Source: CAYZJD01 sp964478455
GTDB lineage: Bacteria > Acidobacteriota > Terriglobia > Bryobacterales > Bryobacteraceae
DNA length: 20,207 nt
Direction: 5' to 3'
Assembly (NCBI GenBank): GCA_964478455.1
Contig: CAYZJD010000034.1
Span: forward strand, 1 to 20,207
Shown: piece after piece, positions 1-6,544 of the stretch
How positions within the stretch are numbered: position 1 is the stretch's first letter
How the letters are laid out: every line of letters begins with the position of its first letter
Notes under the pieces: generated by a model
Database searches by the model: none
Told to the model about the DNA's origin: nothing
Seen by the model: only the letters and a program-made list of their open reading frames with translations
Translations under genes and position numbers: made by a program

Positions 1-1
1 C

Positions 2-1060
2 GACACGGTGGTCGGCCGGGTCGAGCATGAAACGGGCCGCGTCTTCCTCGACGAGATGGAGATTCTGCCGCGGGAGCTGCGGGAAATCCGCCGGGTGAAG
101 ATCGTCGCCTGCGGAACGAGCTGGCACGCGGCGCTCGCCGGCGAGTTCATGCTGGAAAGGCTGGCGCGCCTGCCGACGGAAGTGGACTACGGCAGCGAGT
201 TTCGCTACCGCGACCCGATTCTCGGCGGCGACGTTCTGACGGTGGTGGTCTCGCAATCGGGCGAAACGGCCGACGCGCTGGCCGCGCAGCGCGAGGCGAA
301 GCTCAAGGGTTCCAAGACGATCGCCATCTCGAACGTGCTCGGATCGATGGCCACGCGGGAGGCCCAGGGCACGCTATACACGCACGCCGGACCGGAGATC
401 GGCGTCGCCTCCACCAAGACGTTCACTTCTCAGCTCACGGCGCTGTTCCTTCTGGGCATGTATCTCGGGCAGGTCCGGGAGGCGCTCGACACGGACACCT
501 CGCGCTGCCTGGTCCAGGAGCTGTTGCGCATTCCGGGCAAGCTCGAGAAAGTGCTGGCGCACGACGCGCTGTATGAGGAGCTGGCGAGAAAGTTCTTCCG
601 GGCGGCGGACTTTCTGTTTCTGGGCCGCGGCGTTCATTTTCCCATCGCGCTCGAAGGCGCTCTGAAACTCAAAGAGATCTCCTACATCCACGCCGAGGGC
701 TACCCGGCGGGCGAGATGAAGCACGGGCCGAACGCGCTGATCGACGAAAATCTGCCGGTGGTCGTGCTGGCCACCCGCGATCCCTCGAGCGCGGAAAGCC
801 GCGTGCTTTACGAAAAGATCCTGGCCAACATCCAGGAAGTGAAAGCGCGCGAGGGGACGGTCATCGCCGTCGCGACGGAAGGAGATGACGAGGTGGAAAG
901 GCTCGCCGACGAGATCATCCGGATACCGGTCTCACACGAGCTGCTGCTGCCGGTGCTGGAGGTGGTGCCGCTCCAGCTCCTGGCCTACCACATCGCCGTG
1001 CGCCGCGGCTGCGACGTGGACCAGCCGCGCAACCTGGCCAAAAGCGTCACGGTCGAATGA
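2..1060 (+). CDS. glmS: Glutamine--fructose-6-phosphate aminotransferase, C-terminal part (partial)
   Basis: This is the isomerase half of glucosamine-6-phosphate synthase, the cytoplasmic enzyme that makes GlcN-6-P from fructose-6-P and glutamine for peptidoglycan and LPS. The reading frame is open to the left edge, so the N-terminal glutaminase domain and the true start lie outside; about 352 of the usual ~610 residues are present. Two SIS sugar-phosphate domains are visible. The first carries CGTSWHAALAGEF and VVVSQSGETADALAA, followed by GVASTKTFTSQ. The second carries ALEGALKLKEISYIHAEGY and GEMKHGPNALID, which contain the catalytic Glu, Lys and His of the family. The C-terminus PRNLAKSVTVE holds the conserved lysine that forms the Schiff base with fructose-6-P. 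The stop overlaps the next start (ATGA at 1057-1060), so the two genes are probably translationally coupled. The GTG at 8 is an internal codon, not the start. Confidence 0.96.
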   Translation, partial: DTVVGRVEHETGRVFLDEMEILPRELREIRRVKIVACGTSWHAALAGEFMLERLARLPTEVDYGSEFRYRDPILGGDVLTVVVSQSGETADALAAQREAKLKGSKTIAISNVLGSMATREAQGTLYTHAGPEIGVASTKTFTSQLTALFLLGMYLGQVREALDTDTSRCLVQELLRIPGKLEKVLAHDALYEELARKFFRAADFLFLGRGVHFPIALEGALKLKEISYIHAEGYPAGEMKHGPNALIDENLPVVVLATRDPSSAESRVLYEKILANIQEVKAREGTVIAVATEGDDEVERLADEIIRIPVSHELLLPVLEVVPLQLLAYHIAVRRGCDVDQPRNLAKSVTVE

Positions 1061-1476
1061 AACAATTTACGCACCGCCTGGCCATCGCCACGCATGGCAA
1101 GGGACTCTACGAATTCACGAGCGAGGTCGAGCGGTGGCTGGCGGCCTGCGCCGTCCAGACCGGCCTGCTGACGCTGTTCGTCCAGCACACCTCGGCCTCG
1201 CTCATGATTCAGGAGAACGCCGACCCGGATGTGGTGGCCGACCTCAACACGTTCTTCAGCCGGCTCGTGCCGGAGGACAACCGCCTCTACCAGCACACCA
1301 TCGAAGGCGCGGACGACATGCCGGCCCACATCCGCGCCGCGCTCACACAGACGCAGCTCTCGATTCCGGTCACCGGCGGGCGGGCCGCCTTCGGCGCCTG
1401 GCAGGGCATCTACCTGTTCGAGCACCGATCCGTGCCCCACCGAAGGAATGTGGTCCTGCACTTGCTCGGGGAGTGA
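1057..1476 (+). CDS. yjbQ: YjbQ/UPF0047 family protein (secondary thiamine-phosphate synthase-like)
   Basis: A 139-residue protein, the full length of the UPF0047/YjbQ family. Members are small trimeric cytoplasmic proteins; the E. coli member has weak thiamine-phosphate synthase activity, and the main cellular role is uncertain. Family motifs are all present: HTSASL (residues 44-49), ENADPDV (53-59), HTIEGADDMPAH (80-91) and GAWQGIYLFEHR (113-124). The conserved histidines at 44, 80 and 91 probably bind metal. The start ATG overlaps the glmS stop as ATGA, and there is no clear Shine-Dalgarno, which points to translational coupling. A functional link with GlmS is not obvious; the pairing may only be an operon. 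The family call is very secure. The enzymatic role is carried over from known members. Confidence 0.92.
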   Translation: MKQFTHRLAIATHGKGLYEFTSEVERWLAACAVQTGLLTLFVQHTSASLMIQENADPDVVADLNTFFSRLVPEDNRLYQHTIEGADDMPAHIRAALTQTQLSIPVTGGRAAFGAWQGIYLFEHRSVPHRRNVVLHLLGE

Positions 1477-1494
1477 GCGGGCGCTGACTCTCCC
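1468..1494 (+). terminator. Imperfect stem-loop over the yjbQ stop codon
   Basis: GGGGAGTGAGC (1468-1478) can pair with GCTGACTCTCCC (1483-1494) across a 4-nt loop, with one bulge and one mismatch. It lies over the yjbQ stop and could end the glmS-yjbQ transcript. No T-run follows, so an intrinsic terminator is not certain. Confidence 0.3.
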
Positions 1495-1522
1495 GATCCA
1501 GAGATCAGCCAGCCATCGGAAC

Positions 1523-1551
1523 TTGTTACGAGCGAACCTTCAGGATATAAA
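1523..1551 (+). promoter_or_regulatory. Candidate promoter P1 upstream of the secreted-protein genes
   Basis: TTGTTA at 1523-1528 is separated by 17 bp from TATAAA at 1546-1551, giving 4/6 and 5/6 matches to the sigma-70 consensus. It sits in the AT-richer intergenic stretch between yjbQ and the first secreted-protein gene, and would start transcription near 1558. Confidence 0.4.
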
Positions 1552-1622
1552 TTCCGGAAGACTGCAAGTCATAGAAACGAAAACTCCAGTCGATAATACG
1601 AGTTTGTACGCTGCTTTTTCTC

Positions 1623-1651
1623 TTGACACATCCGAGAATCGAGGCTAAGAT
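1623..1651 (+). promoter_or_regulatory. Candidate promoter P2, TTGACA-17-TAAGAT
   Basis: A perfect -35 box TTGACA (1623-1628) is followed after exactly 17 bp by TAAGAT (1646-1651), a 4/6 match to the -10 consensus. Transcription would begin about 1658, which is the A of an ATG. Initiation from that ATG would therefore be leaderless. The next ATG is at 1668. Confidence 0.5.
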
Positions 1652-1673
1652 TCGAACATGAGTCAAGATGTCG

Positions 1674-1681
1674 CCCCCCCC
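1674..1681 (+). repeat. Run of eight C that breaks the signal-peptide reading frame
   Basis: Eight consecutive C lie just after two ATG codons (1658 and 1668) and just before a signal-peptide-like coding stretch (LLLQACLTVALATAQ, from 1684). With eight C, neither ATG is in frame with the downstream gene. With nine C the ATG at 1658 would be in frame, and with seven C the ATG at 1668 would be. This is either a homopolymer sequencing error or a slippage site. Confidence 0.7.
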
Positions 1682-1740
1682 AACTCCTCCTCCAGGCTTG
1701 CCTGACCGTCGCCCTCGCCACGGCTCAGACCAACGAACCT

Positions 1741-3279
1741 ATGAATCCGCCGACCCGCCTCGAGGTTAACCTTGGGGGCGTGCCGCTGGATCGCTACGAC
1801 AGTCTTAATTGTGAGCCCGGGTATACGGACTGCGGATCCAACGTCGACCACCGCTTCATCCCATCGTGCAACAACGGGATCACGGTGCGCCAGTGCTACC
1901 AGAACGCCTTCAATACCTACTATTCTCAACGCCAGGTGACCGGCGTCCGCTTCCAGTTCGCCTTGTGCGGCGGATTCCACAGCACAGCGCTGACGAACTG
2001 CGGGGGCAGCGTTCAGTTCAACACCACGTGGCTCACCAAGTTGCGGGAGTTCTTCAAGGACATATACGACAGCGGCATACGAAACATCACGCCCACCCCG
2101 GCCTTTGAGGGCTTCGGCGGGGAGGTCGGCGTCGTGGGCTGGATGTCGGGTGTGCCACTAACGTATAGCGGGACCGGCTGTCCGGAGAGAACTGTGAACG
2201 TGCAGTGGTGGCCGGCGGCCACATATCCCCTCAAGGTGACGGATCCCGCCACAGGCAAGCGTGAACCAATCAGGGAAAACAATCAGTTGGAGTACAACTG
2301 TGCCCCTCCCAACAACACGAATTTTGTCGGCTGGCAGAACATCTACACGGTCATCTCAAACCTTCTTCAGGCGGCCAACTCCAACCCGTTGTGTTCTCAA
2401 TACCCGTACTGCCATTTGAATGTTGAAGAGTTCGATCTCTCGAATGAAGTCAATCTATCGGATTTCACGGTGCAGGCTCGCCTCATCTTTGACAACAAAC
2501 GGAACAGCGGAAATGGCGAAGATGTCTTCGGAAACATACGCACGCGGATGTCGCAGAACGGACAGGACCCTAAACGCGTGACATTCTCGGTTACTGGGAA
2601 CAACAGTGCTGAAGGGGGCTGCGACTGCGGCTCTGTGTATGGCGACTCGGCTCGAATACTGCATCTCTCAGCCCTCACAGGGGGCCTCGGTGGAGGAAAG
2701 ATTGGGTTGCCCTCTGTCGGCAGCGATACGAGCGGCTCCGGCGCCAGGTGCTCACGGTTGTATTGTGCGAAAAACCCAAGCAACCCGGACATCAGTGACA
2801 TGATCGGGCTGCCTATCAGCTATACGCAGCCAACGATCGCCGACGTCCACAACAGCCCGTGTGTTCTTGATTCACAGGGCCATTGTCTGGGGTCACCAAG
2901 TCAGAACACCCAGGCGGGAGAAGCACAACTCATGTTTACCGGCATCGACAGTTTTCTGGATAGTTTCTGTCCCAGTGGCTGGCGCCACAACAGCCCGGAG
3001 TTGTGTAGCGCGCTCTTCATGCTCGGTGAAACGGGGCTCTACAAGCCTTGGCCGAGTTCGGGCTCGTCCTGGAACTGCGACCAGGGAGTCCCCAGAGTGG
3101 TCCCCGCGGCCACTGTCCAAGGTTTCAATGACAGCGCGCTCAGCGGGCGTACGCTGGCGGGCGGCGCGGCCGGTGTAGTGTTTCGACCTTGGACCAATGC
3201 GCCGGAAGCGGTTTCGTCGTCAGCATTTTGCTACACGCTGCCCGAGGTGCTGCAACCAACACTCGATCCGACTCCGTAG
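1741..3279 (+). CDS. Secreted Cys-rich protein of unknown function, possible TIM-barrel hydrolase fold (5' end displaced)
   Basis: The function is not recognised. The open frame from the first in-frame ATG gives 512 residues, but the same frame continues upstream without a stop to 1627. It encodes a hydrophobic segment and an AQ cleavage-like site (1684-1728), so the natural N-terminus is almost surely upstream and lost through the C8 tract; no ATG, GTG or TTG is in frame there. The mature part is rich in Cys, Asn and Gly, as expected of an exported disulfide-bonded protein. Alternating patterns such as VTGVRFQFALCGG, then a helix LREFFKDIYDSGIRNITPTPAF, then LNVEEFDLSNEVNL, then KRVTFSVTGNN resemble strand-helix repeats of a TIM barrel. 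The Glu residues in EEFDLSNE would suit a glycoside-hydrolase site; this is a weak inference. Base composition looks less GC-rich than the division genes. It is followed 58 bp later by another secreted-protein gene in the same direction. Confidence 0.75.
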   Translation: MNPPTRLEVNLGGVPLDRYDSLNCEPGYTDCGSNVDHRFIPSCNNGITVRQCYQNAFNTYYSQRQVTGVRFQFALCGGFHSTALTNCGGSVQFNTTWLTKLREFFKDIYDSGIRNITPTPAFEGFGGEVGVVGWMSGVPLTYSGTGCPERTVNVQWWPAATYPLKVTDPATGKREPIRENNQLEYNCAPPNNTNFVGWQNIYTVISNLLQAANSNPLCSQYPYCHLNVEEFDLSNEVNLSDFTVQARLIFDNKRNSGNGEDVFGNIRTRMSQNGQDPKRVTFSVTGNNSAEGGCDCGSVYGDSARILHLSALTGGLGGGKIGLPSVGSDTSGSGARCSRLYCAKNPSNPDISDMIGLPISYTQPTIADVHNSPCVLDSQGHCLGSPSQNTQAGEAQLMFTGIDSFLDSFCPSGWRHNSPELCSALFMLGETGLYKPWPSSGSSWNCDQGVPRVVPAATVQGFNDSALSGRTLAGGAAGVVFRPWTNAPEAVSSSAFCYTLPEVLQPTLDPTP

Positions 3280-3337
3280 GGTGGGCGGTCGATGTGAGAG
3301 GCAATTGTCTTGTCAGCGGAACGAGAGGAACTGAGCC

Positions 3338-4081
3338 ATGACAAAGATCGCGTTGAGCGGAGCAGTACTGCTCTTGTCTTCGATGTTACCTCTCCGTGGG
3401 CAGACGTCGCTCGGAGATTCCACTCTGGCGGGCAAGCTCCAGGCCGAAGACGGTACCCCGATGGCTGATGTGAAAGTGGCCTACACGCGGGTGGTGCGCT
3501 TTGTTTCTGTAGATCGCGGAGGGATTGCGCGATTGGAGGAGGCGCCCGGCGAGGTGCGTGTGAGCGGGAGCGTCCGGTCGCAGCAAGATGGCAGCTTCGA
3601 GGTCGGCGGTTTGCCGGCCGGCGATTATCAGTTGTGCGTCCGGGGCGTGCCCGGCTTCCTGGATCCGTGCCTCTGGACGACGGGGTGGATCGACTTGCCG
3701 GATGTGAATTCGGGAGAGCGCCGTGACGCCGGCGTAGTCATCCTGAAGAGAGGCGGTACGCTGAAGGTGCGAGTGAATGACCCTCAGCGATTGTTATCTG
3801 CCGAAACAGCCATCAGTGATGGCGGGTTGATTCTCGGGGTTCAGTTGGAGGACGGCGTGTTTCATCGGCTCAACACGACTTCGACCGACTTGCAGGGCCG
3901 CGACATGCAGATGACCGTTCCTCACGATATGCCGTTGCGGCTCTGGGCGTTCAGCCGGATTGCCGTAGTGTCTGATGGCGATGGAAATGTCATCGGCGAG
4001 AACGGCTCGTGGCCGCCTTTTAGGATTCCGACGGGTGCGACGATCCACCAGGTGGTTCTTGATATTTCCCCCAAGCCGTAA
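3338..4081 (+). CDS. Secreted protein with carboxypeptidase-regulatory-like domain
   Basis: A 247-residue exported protein. The N-terminus MTKIALSGAVLLLSSMLPLR followed by GQTS is a standard signal peptide, cut probably after Gly21. Residues ~29-115 (LAGKLQAEDGTPMADVKVAY ... QQDGSFEVGGLPAGDYQLCV) match the pattern of carboxypeptidase-regulatory/Cna-B-like beta-sandwich domains, which act as spacers or binding modules on surface and secreted proteins. The remainder forms a second beta-rich segment with no recognised motif. The start is fixed by AGAGGA at 3324-3329, 8 nt before the ATG. It lies between two other secreted-protein genes in the same direction and may share a transcript with them. 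No catalytic residues are evident, and the role is unknown. Confidence 0.85.
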   Translation: MTKIALSGAVLLLSSMLPLRGQTSLGDSTLAGKLQAEDGTPMADVKVAYTRVVRFVSVDRGGIARLEEAPGEVRVSGSVRSQQDGSFEVGGLPAGDYQLCVRGVPGFLDPCLWTTGWIDLPDVNSGERRDAGVVILKRGGTLKVRVNDPQRLLSAETAISDGGLILGVQLEDGVFHRLNTTSTDLQGRDMQMTVPHDMPLRLWAFSRIAVVSDGDGNVIGENGSWPPFRIPTGATIHQVVLDISPKP

Positions 4082-4115
4082 CGGGGAACAAGCGTCGGGG
4101 CCGAAAGGAGGAAAG

Positions 4116-6437
4116 ATGCCGCCTCCCACGGCGCACCTTCGATACTTGTGGTGCTGTTTCCTGGTGGGTTGCTGCTGGCCCGGTCCGGCCCCTGCGCAGC
4201 CCGTGTCCTTCACTCTGGGCCCCTTTGAAAACACGGCGAGTCCGCTCCTGTACGCTGTCCGGCTGGGGAATCCAGTGTTTAGCCAGCCTCCGGTCGTGGG
4301 CCATGATCAAATAGACACCGTCGTGGGAGTCGCGGTTGACGCCGCCGGAAACGCCTATATCGCCGGCCTAACCTATTCGCCGGTCTTTCCCGAGGCAGGC
4401 CCAGTCCCGCAGCTCGGCTCCAACCCGAATTGGGCATACCTGGCGAAGCTGAGGCCGGATGGGAGGGAATTCGGCTACATAAAGATCCTCCATCATGGAG
4501 CCGTGGGGGGGATCGCAAGTGACCCGGCCGGTAACGTGTACATCACCGGCGCAGCAGCAGGCCCGATCGATCCCTCGCCACCGCGACTTGTGCGCGCCCG
4601 ATTCAGCGACGATGACTTGGACGTGTTTGTCGCCAAGTTCGACCCCAGCGGGAATCTGCTCTGGCATTCCTACTTCGGGGGCAAGGAATGGGATTTCGCC
4701 ACTGGGATTGCCGTGGATCCCGTCGGCTGCGTCTACGTGACCGGCAGGACCCCGTCCCCGGACTTCCCCGTCAGCCCAAAAGCGCCGGGAGATCAGTATC
4801 CGGCGACGGGGGATTACCCCTGGGCGGGCTTCGTGACCAAGCTGAGCGCCTCCGGAACAGCGATCATTTACTCGACTTATTTGGGTGGCAGCCTGTGGAC
4901 GACTCCCGAGGCCATCGCCGTCGACGCCGGAGGCAGCGCGTTTGTCGCCGGCTCCACCTCATCGCCCGACTTGCCGGTGACGCCCGGCGCCTGGCGGCCT
5001 ACCCTTCAGCCTCCGGTGATTGACGGCCATCCGAACGCTGATGGGTTCGTAGTCCGCCTCAGGCCGGACGCCACCGGGTTCGCGTACTCCACCTACCTGG
5101 GGGGATCCGGCGGCGCAACTGGCATCGCCGTAGACTCGTCAGGTAATGCGTACGTGACGGGCAGAACCGGTTTCAGCCGTCTGCCCCTGACCGCTCACGC
5201 GGCGCAGAACAAACGGGGACCGGGATTCCTCATCAAGATCAACTGCACGGGAACGGCGCCGGTCTATTCGACCTACCTTGGAGGTACGGGATATTTCAGA
5301 AGCGAGCTGTCGCGTTATGCCGTTGCTGTGGACTCGTCGGGCAACGCCTTTGTGACCGGAGAAACCAGCGACGGCCTGCCGGCTGTAAGGGCCTTTCAGC
5401 CGAGCTTTTACGGCGGCCTTCTGTCCACATGGACCGCGTCAGGAACCAATGTAAGCGGCTACCGCCTGGGCACGGATGCCTTTGTGGCCGGGATCAACTC
5501 AAGTGGGTCTTCCTTCCTGTTTTCCACTTACCTCAATGGATACGTTGACGACCGGGCTAATGCCATCGCTGTCGGGCCGGGGAACACCGTGTATGTTGCC
5601 GGCTCGGGTCACTTGAGCGCGGCCGCCTACGATTCGGCCTGGACGAAGGGCAGCGCGTTCGTTGTTCGCCTGCGCCGCGGCGTCACACCGATTGCCTTCA
5701 CCCGGGAGTCGATCACGAATGCCGCCAGTTTCGTCAGCGGGCTGCCGCCTCCCGGAGGCCTGGCGACGGTATTTTGCTCGAAGCTTCAAGGAATCAGCGG
5801 TGTTGTCAGGGCCACGAGTTTTCCACTTCCGTACGAGCTGGCCGGAGTATCCGTGTTCGTCAGCGGTTTTCCGGCCCCGTTGCTGGCCGTTGCGGACGTG
5901 AACGGACAGCAGCAGGTCAATTTCCAGGTGCTGAACGAAACTGCCGACTTCTTTTCGGCGGACGTCGTCGTGAAGCAGAACGGAAACTGGGCCATGGTGA
6001 CCACCCGGTTCGACCTTTCGCCCCCAGGGGTCTTCCAGGTGGATGGCGCTTACGGAGCCATTCAGCACGCCTCGAACTATAGTCTGGTGACGCCCTCCAA
6101 CCCCGCGGCGCCAGGGGAGGTGGTGATCGTGTACGCAACGGGGCTGGGGAAGGTAGAACCAGCGCCGCCAACCGGTCAGCCGGCGCCTTCGAGCCCACTC
6201 CCGGTGACGGTGGAGCAACCAACAGTCACTATCAGTGGGTTTCCGGCCGAGGTCCTGTTCTCCGGACTCGCCCCGGGCTTTGCCGGCCTGTACCAGTTGA
6301 ATGTCCGCATTCCACAGAACTTACCGGCGGGCGACGCCGAGATGCACGTCAGCCTGCCGCCAGTCCAGGACGCCTGGGAGTGGATGCCGAAACTGGTGCC
6401 GCGCACCAGCCAGCCCGTGCGGATCTCCATCAAGTGA
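4116..6437 (+). CDS. Secreted SBBP-repeat propeller protein with C-terminal TIGR03437-type domain
   Basis: A 773-residue exported protein. The start at ATG 4116 follows AGGAGG at 4106-4111; the longer open frame from 3975 overlaps the preceding gene and lacks this signal. The N-terminus has a hydrophobic segment ending PAPAQ, a signal peptidase I type site; LVGC (residues 16-19) would also fit a lipobox, so a lipoprotein cannot be excluded. Residues ~55-520 contain repeated SBBP-type motifs: a strand like YSTYLGG, then GIAVDSSGNAYVTG, then LPVTPGA. These occur at least six times and suggest a beta-propeller. From ~545 the sequence ITNAASFVSGLPPPGGLATV begins the Ig-like C-terminal domain called TIGR03437, ending with GLAPGFAGLYQLNVRIPQNL. 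That domain is characteristic of Solibacter-type Acidobacteriota secreted proteins. Binding or adhesion at the cell surface is the likely role; no enzymatic site is seen. Confidence 0.9.
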   Translation: MPPPTAHLRYLWCCFLVGCCWPGPAPAQPVSFTLGPFENTASPLLYAVRLGNPVFSQPPVVGHDQIDTVVGVAVDAAGNAYIAGLTYSPVFPEAGPVPQLGSNPNWAYLAKLRPDGREFGYIKILHHGAVGGIASDPAGNVYITGAAAGPIDPSPPRLVRARFSDDDLDVFVAKFDPSGNLLWHSYFGGKEWDFATGIAVDPVGCVYVTGRTPSPDFPVSPKAPGDQYPATGDYPWAGFVTKLSASGTAIIYSTYLGGSLWTTPEAIAVDAGGSAFVAGSTSSPDLPVTPGAWRPTLQPPVIDGHPNADGFVVRLRPDATGFAYSTYLGGSGGATGIAVDSSGNAYVTGRTGFSRLPLTAHAAQNKRGPGFLIKINCTGTAPVYSTYLGGTGYFRSELSRYAVAVDSSGNAFVTGETSDGLPAVRAFQPSFYGGLLSTWTASGTNVSGYRLGTDAFVAGINSSGSSFLFSTYLNGYVDDRANAIAVGPGNTVYVAGSGHLSAAAYDSAWTKGSAFVVRLRRGVTPIAFTRESITNAASFVSGLPPPGGLATVFCSKLQGISGVVRATSFPLPYELAGVSVFVSGFPAPLLAVADVNGQQQVNFQVLNETADFFSADVVVKQNGNWAMVTTRFDLSPPGVFQVDGAYGAIQHASNYSLVTPSNPAAPGEVVIVYATGLGKVEPAPPTGQPAPSSPLPVTVEQPTVTISGFPAEVLFSGLAPGFAGLYQLNVRIPQNLPAGDAEMHVSLPPVQDAWEWMPKLVPRTSQPVRISIK

Positions 6438-6476
6438 AAAGAGCCGGCCTGCAGACCTGAAAGTCACATCCCCTCT

Positions 6477-6490
6477 CGCGTGCGCACGCG
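6477..6490. repeat. 14-bp perfect palindrome upstream of the first ATPase gene
   Basis: CGCGTGCGCACGCG is fully self-complementary and lies 52 bp before the GTG start of the ATPase gene, inside a 104-bp intergenic gap. It could be an operator for a dimeric regulator or part of a hairpin. Nothing else supports a specific role, and such palindromes also arise by chance in GC-rich DNA. Confidence 0.4.
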
Positions 6491-6520
6491 GAGTCTGCTT
6501 CCTTGCCAAGCGCTCGTCCT

Positions 6521-6544
6521 GGTGTCAAACTGGGTACTCCCGTG
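6521..6544 (+). promoter_or_regulatory. Leader motif copy 1, ending in the GTG start of ATPase 1
   Basis: GGTGTC followed by AAACTGGGTACTCCCGTG. It is almost the same as the sequence at 8801-8823 before the second ATPase gene, differing by one inserted C and one T/A change. In both copies the motif ends in a GTG in frame with the ATPase, and no Shine-Dalgarno is present. The CAAACT/TAAACT element lies 10 nt before the GTG, so an extended -10 promoter giving a leaderless or near-leaderless transcript is possible. TTGCCA at 6503-6508 could serve as a -35. Confidence 0.5.

Noticed and set aside
3975..4115. A 47-codon N-terminal extension of the SBBP-repeat protein
   Set aside because: It overlaps the preceding gene in another frame, would bury the signal peptide, and a perfect AGGAGG lies directly before ATG 4116.
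6503..6541. TTG start for ATPase 1
   Set aside because: The ATPase fold begins at the GTG 6542, and the upstream codons fall in the leader shared with ATPase 2, which is probably non-coding.
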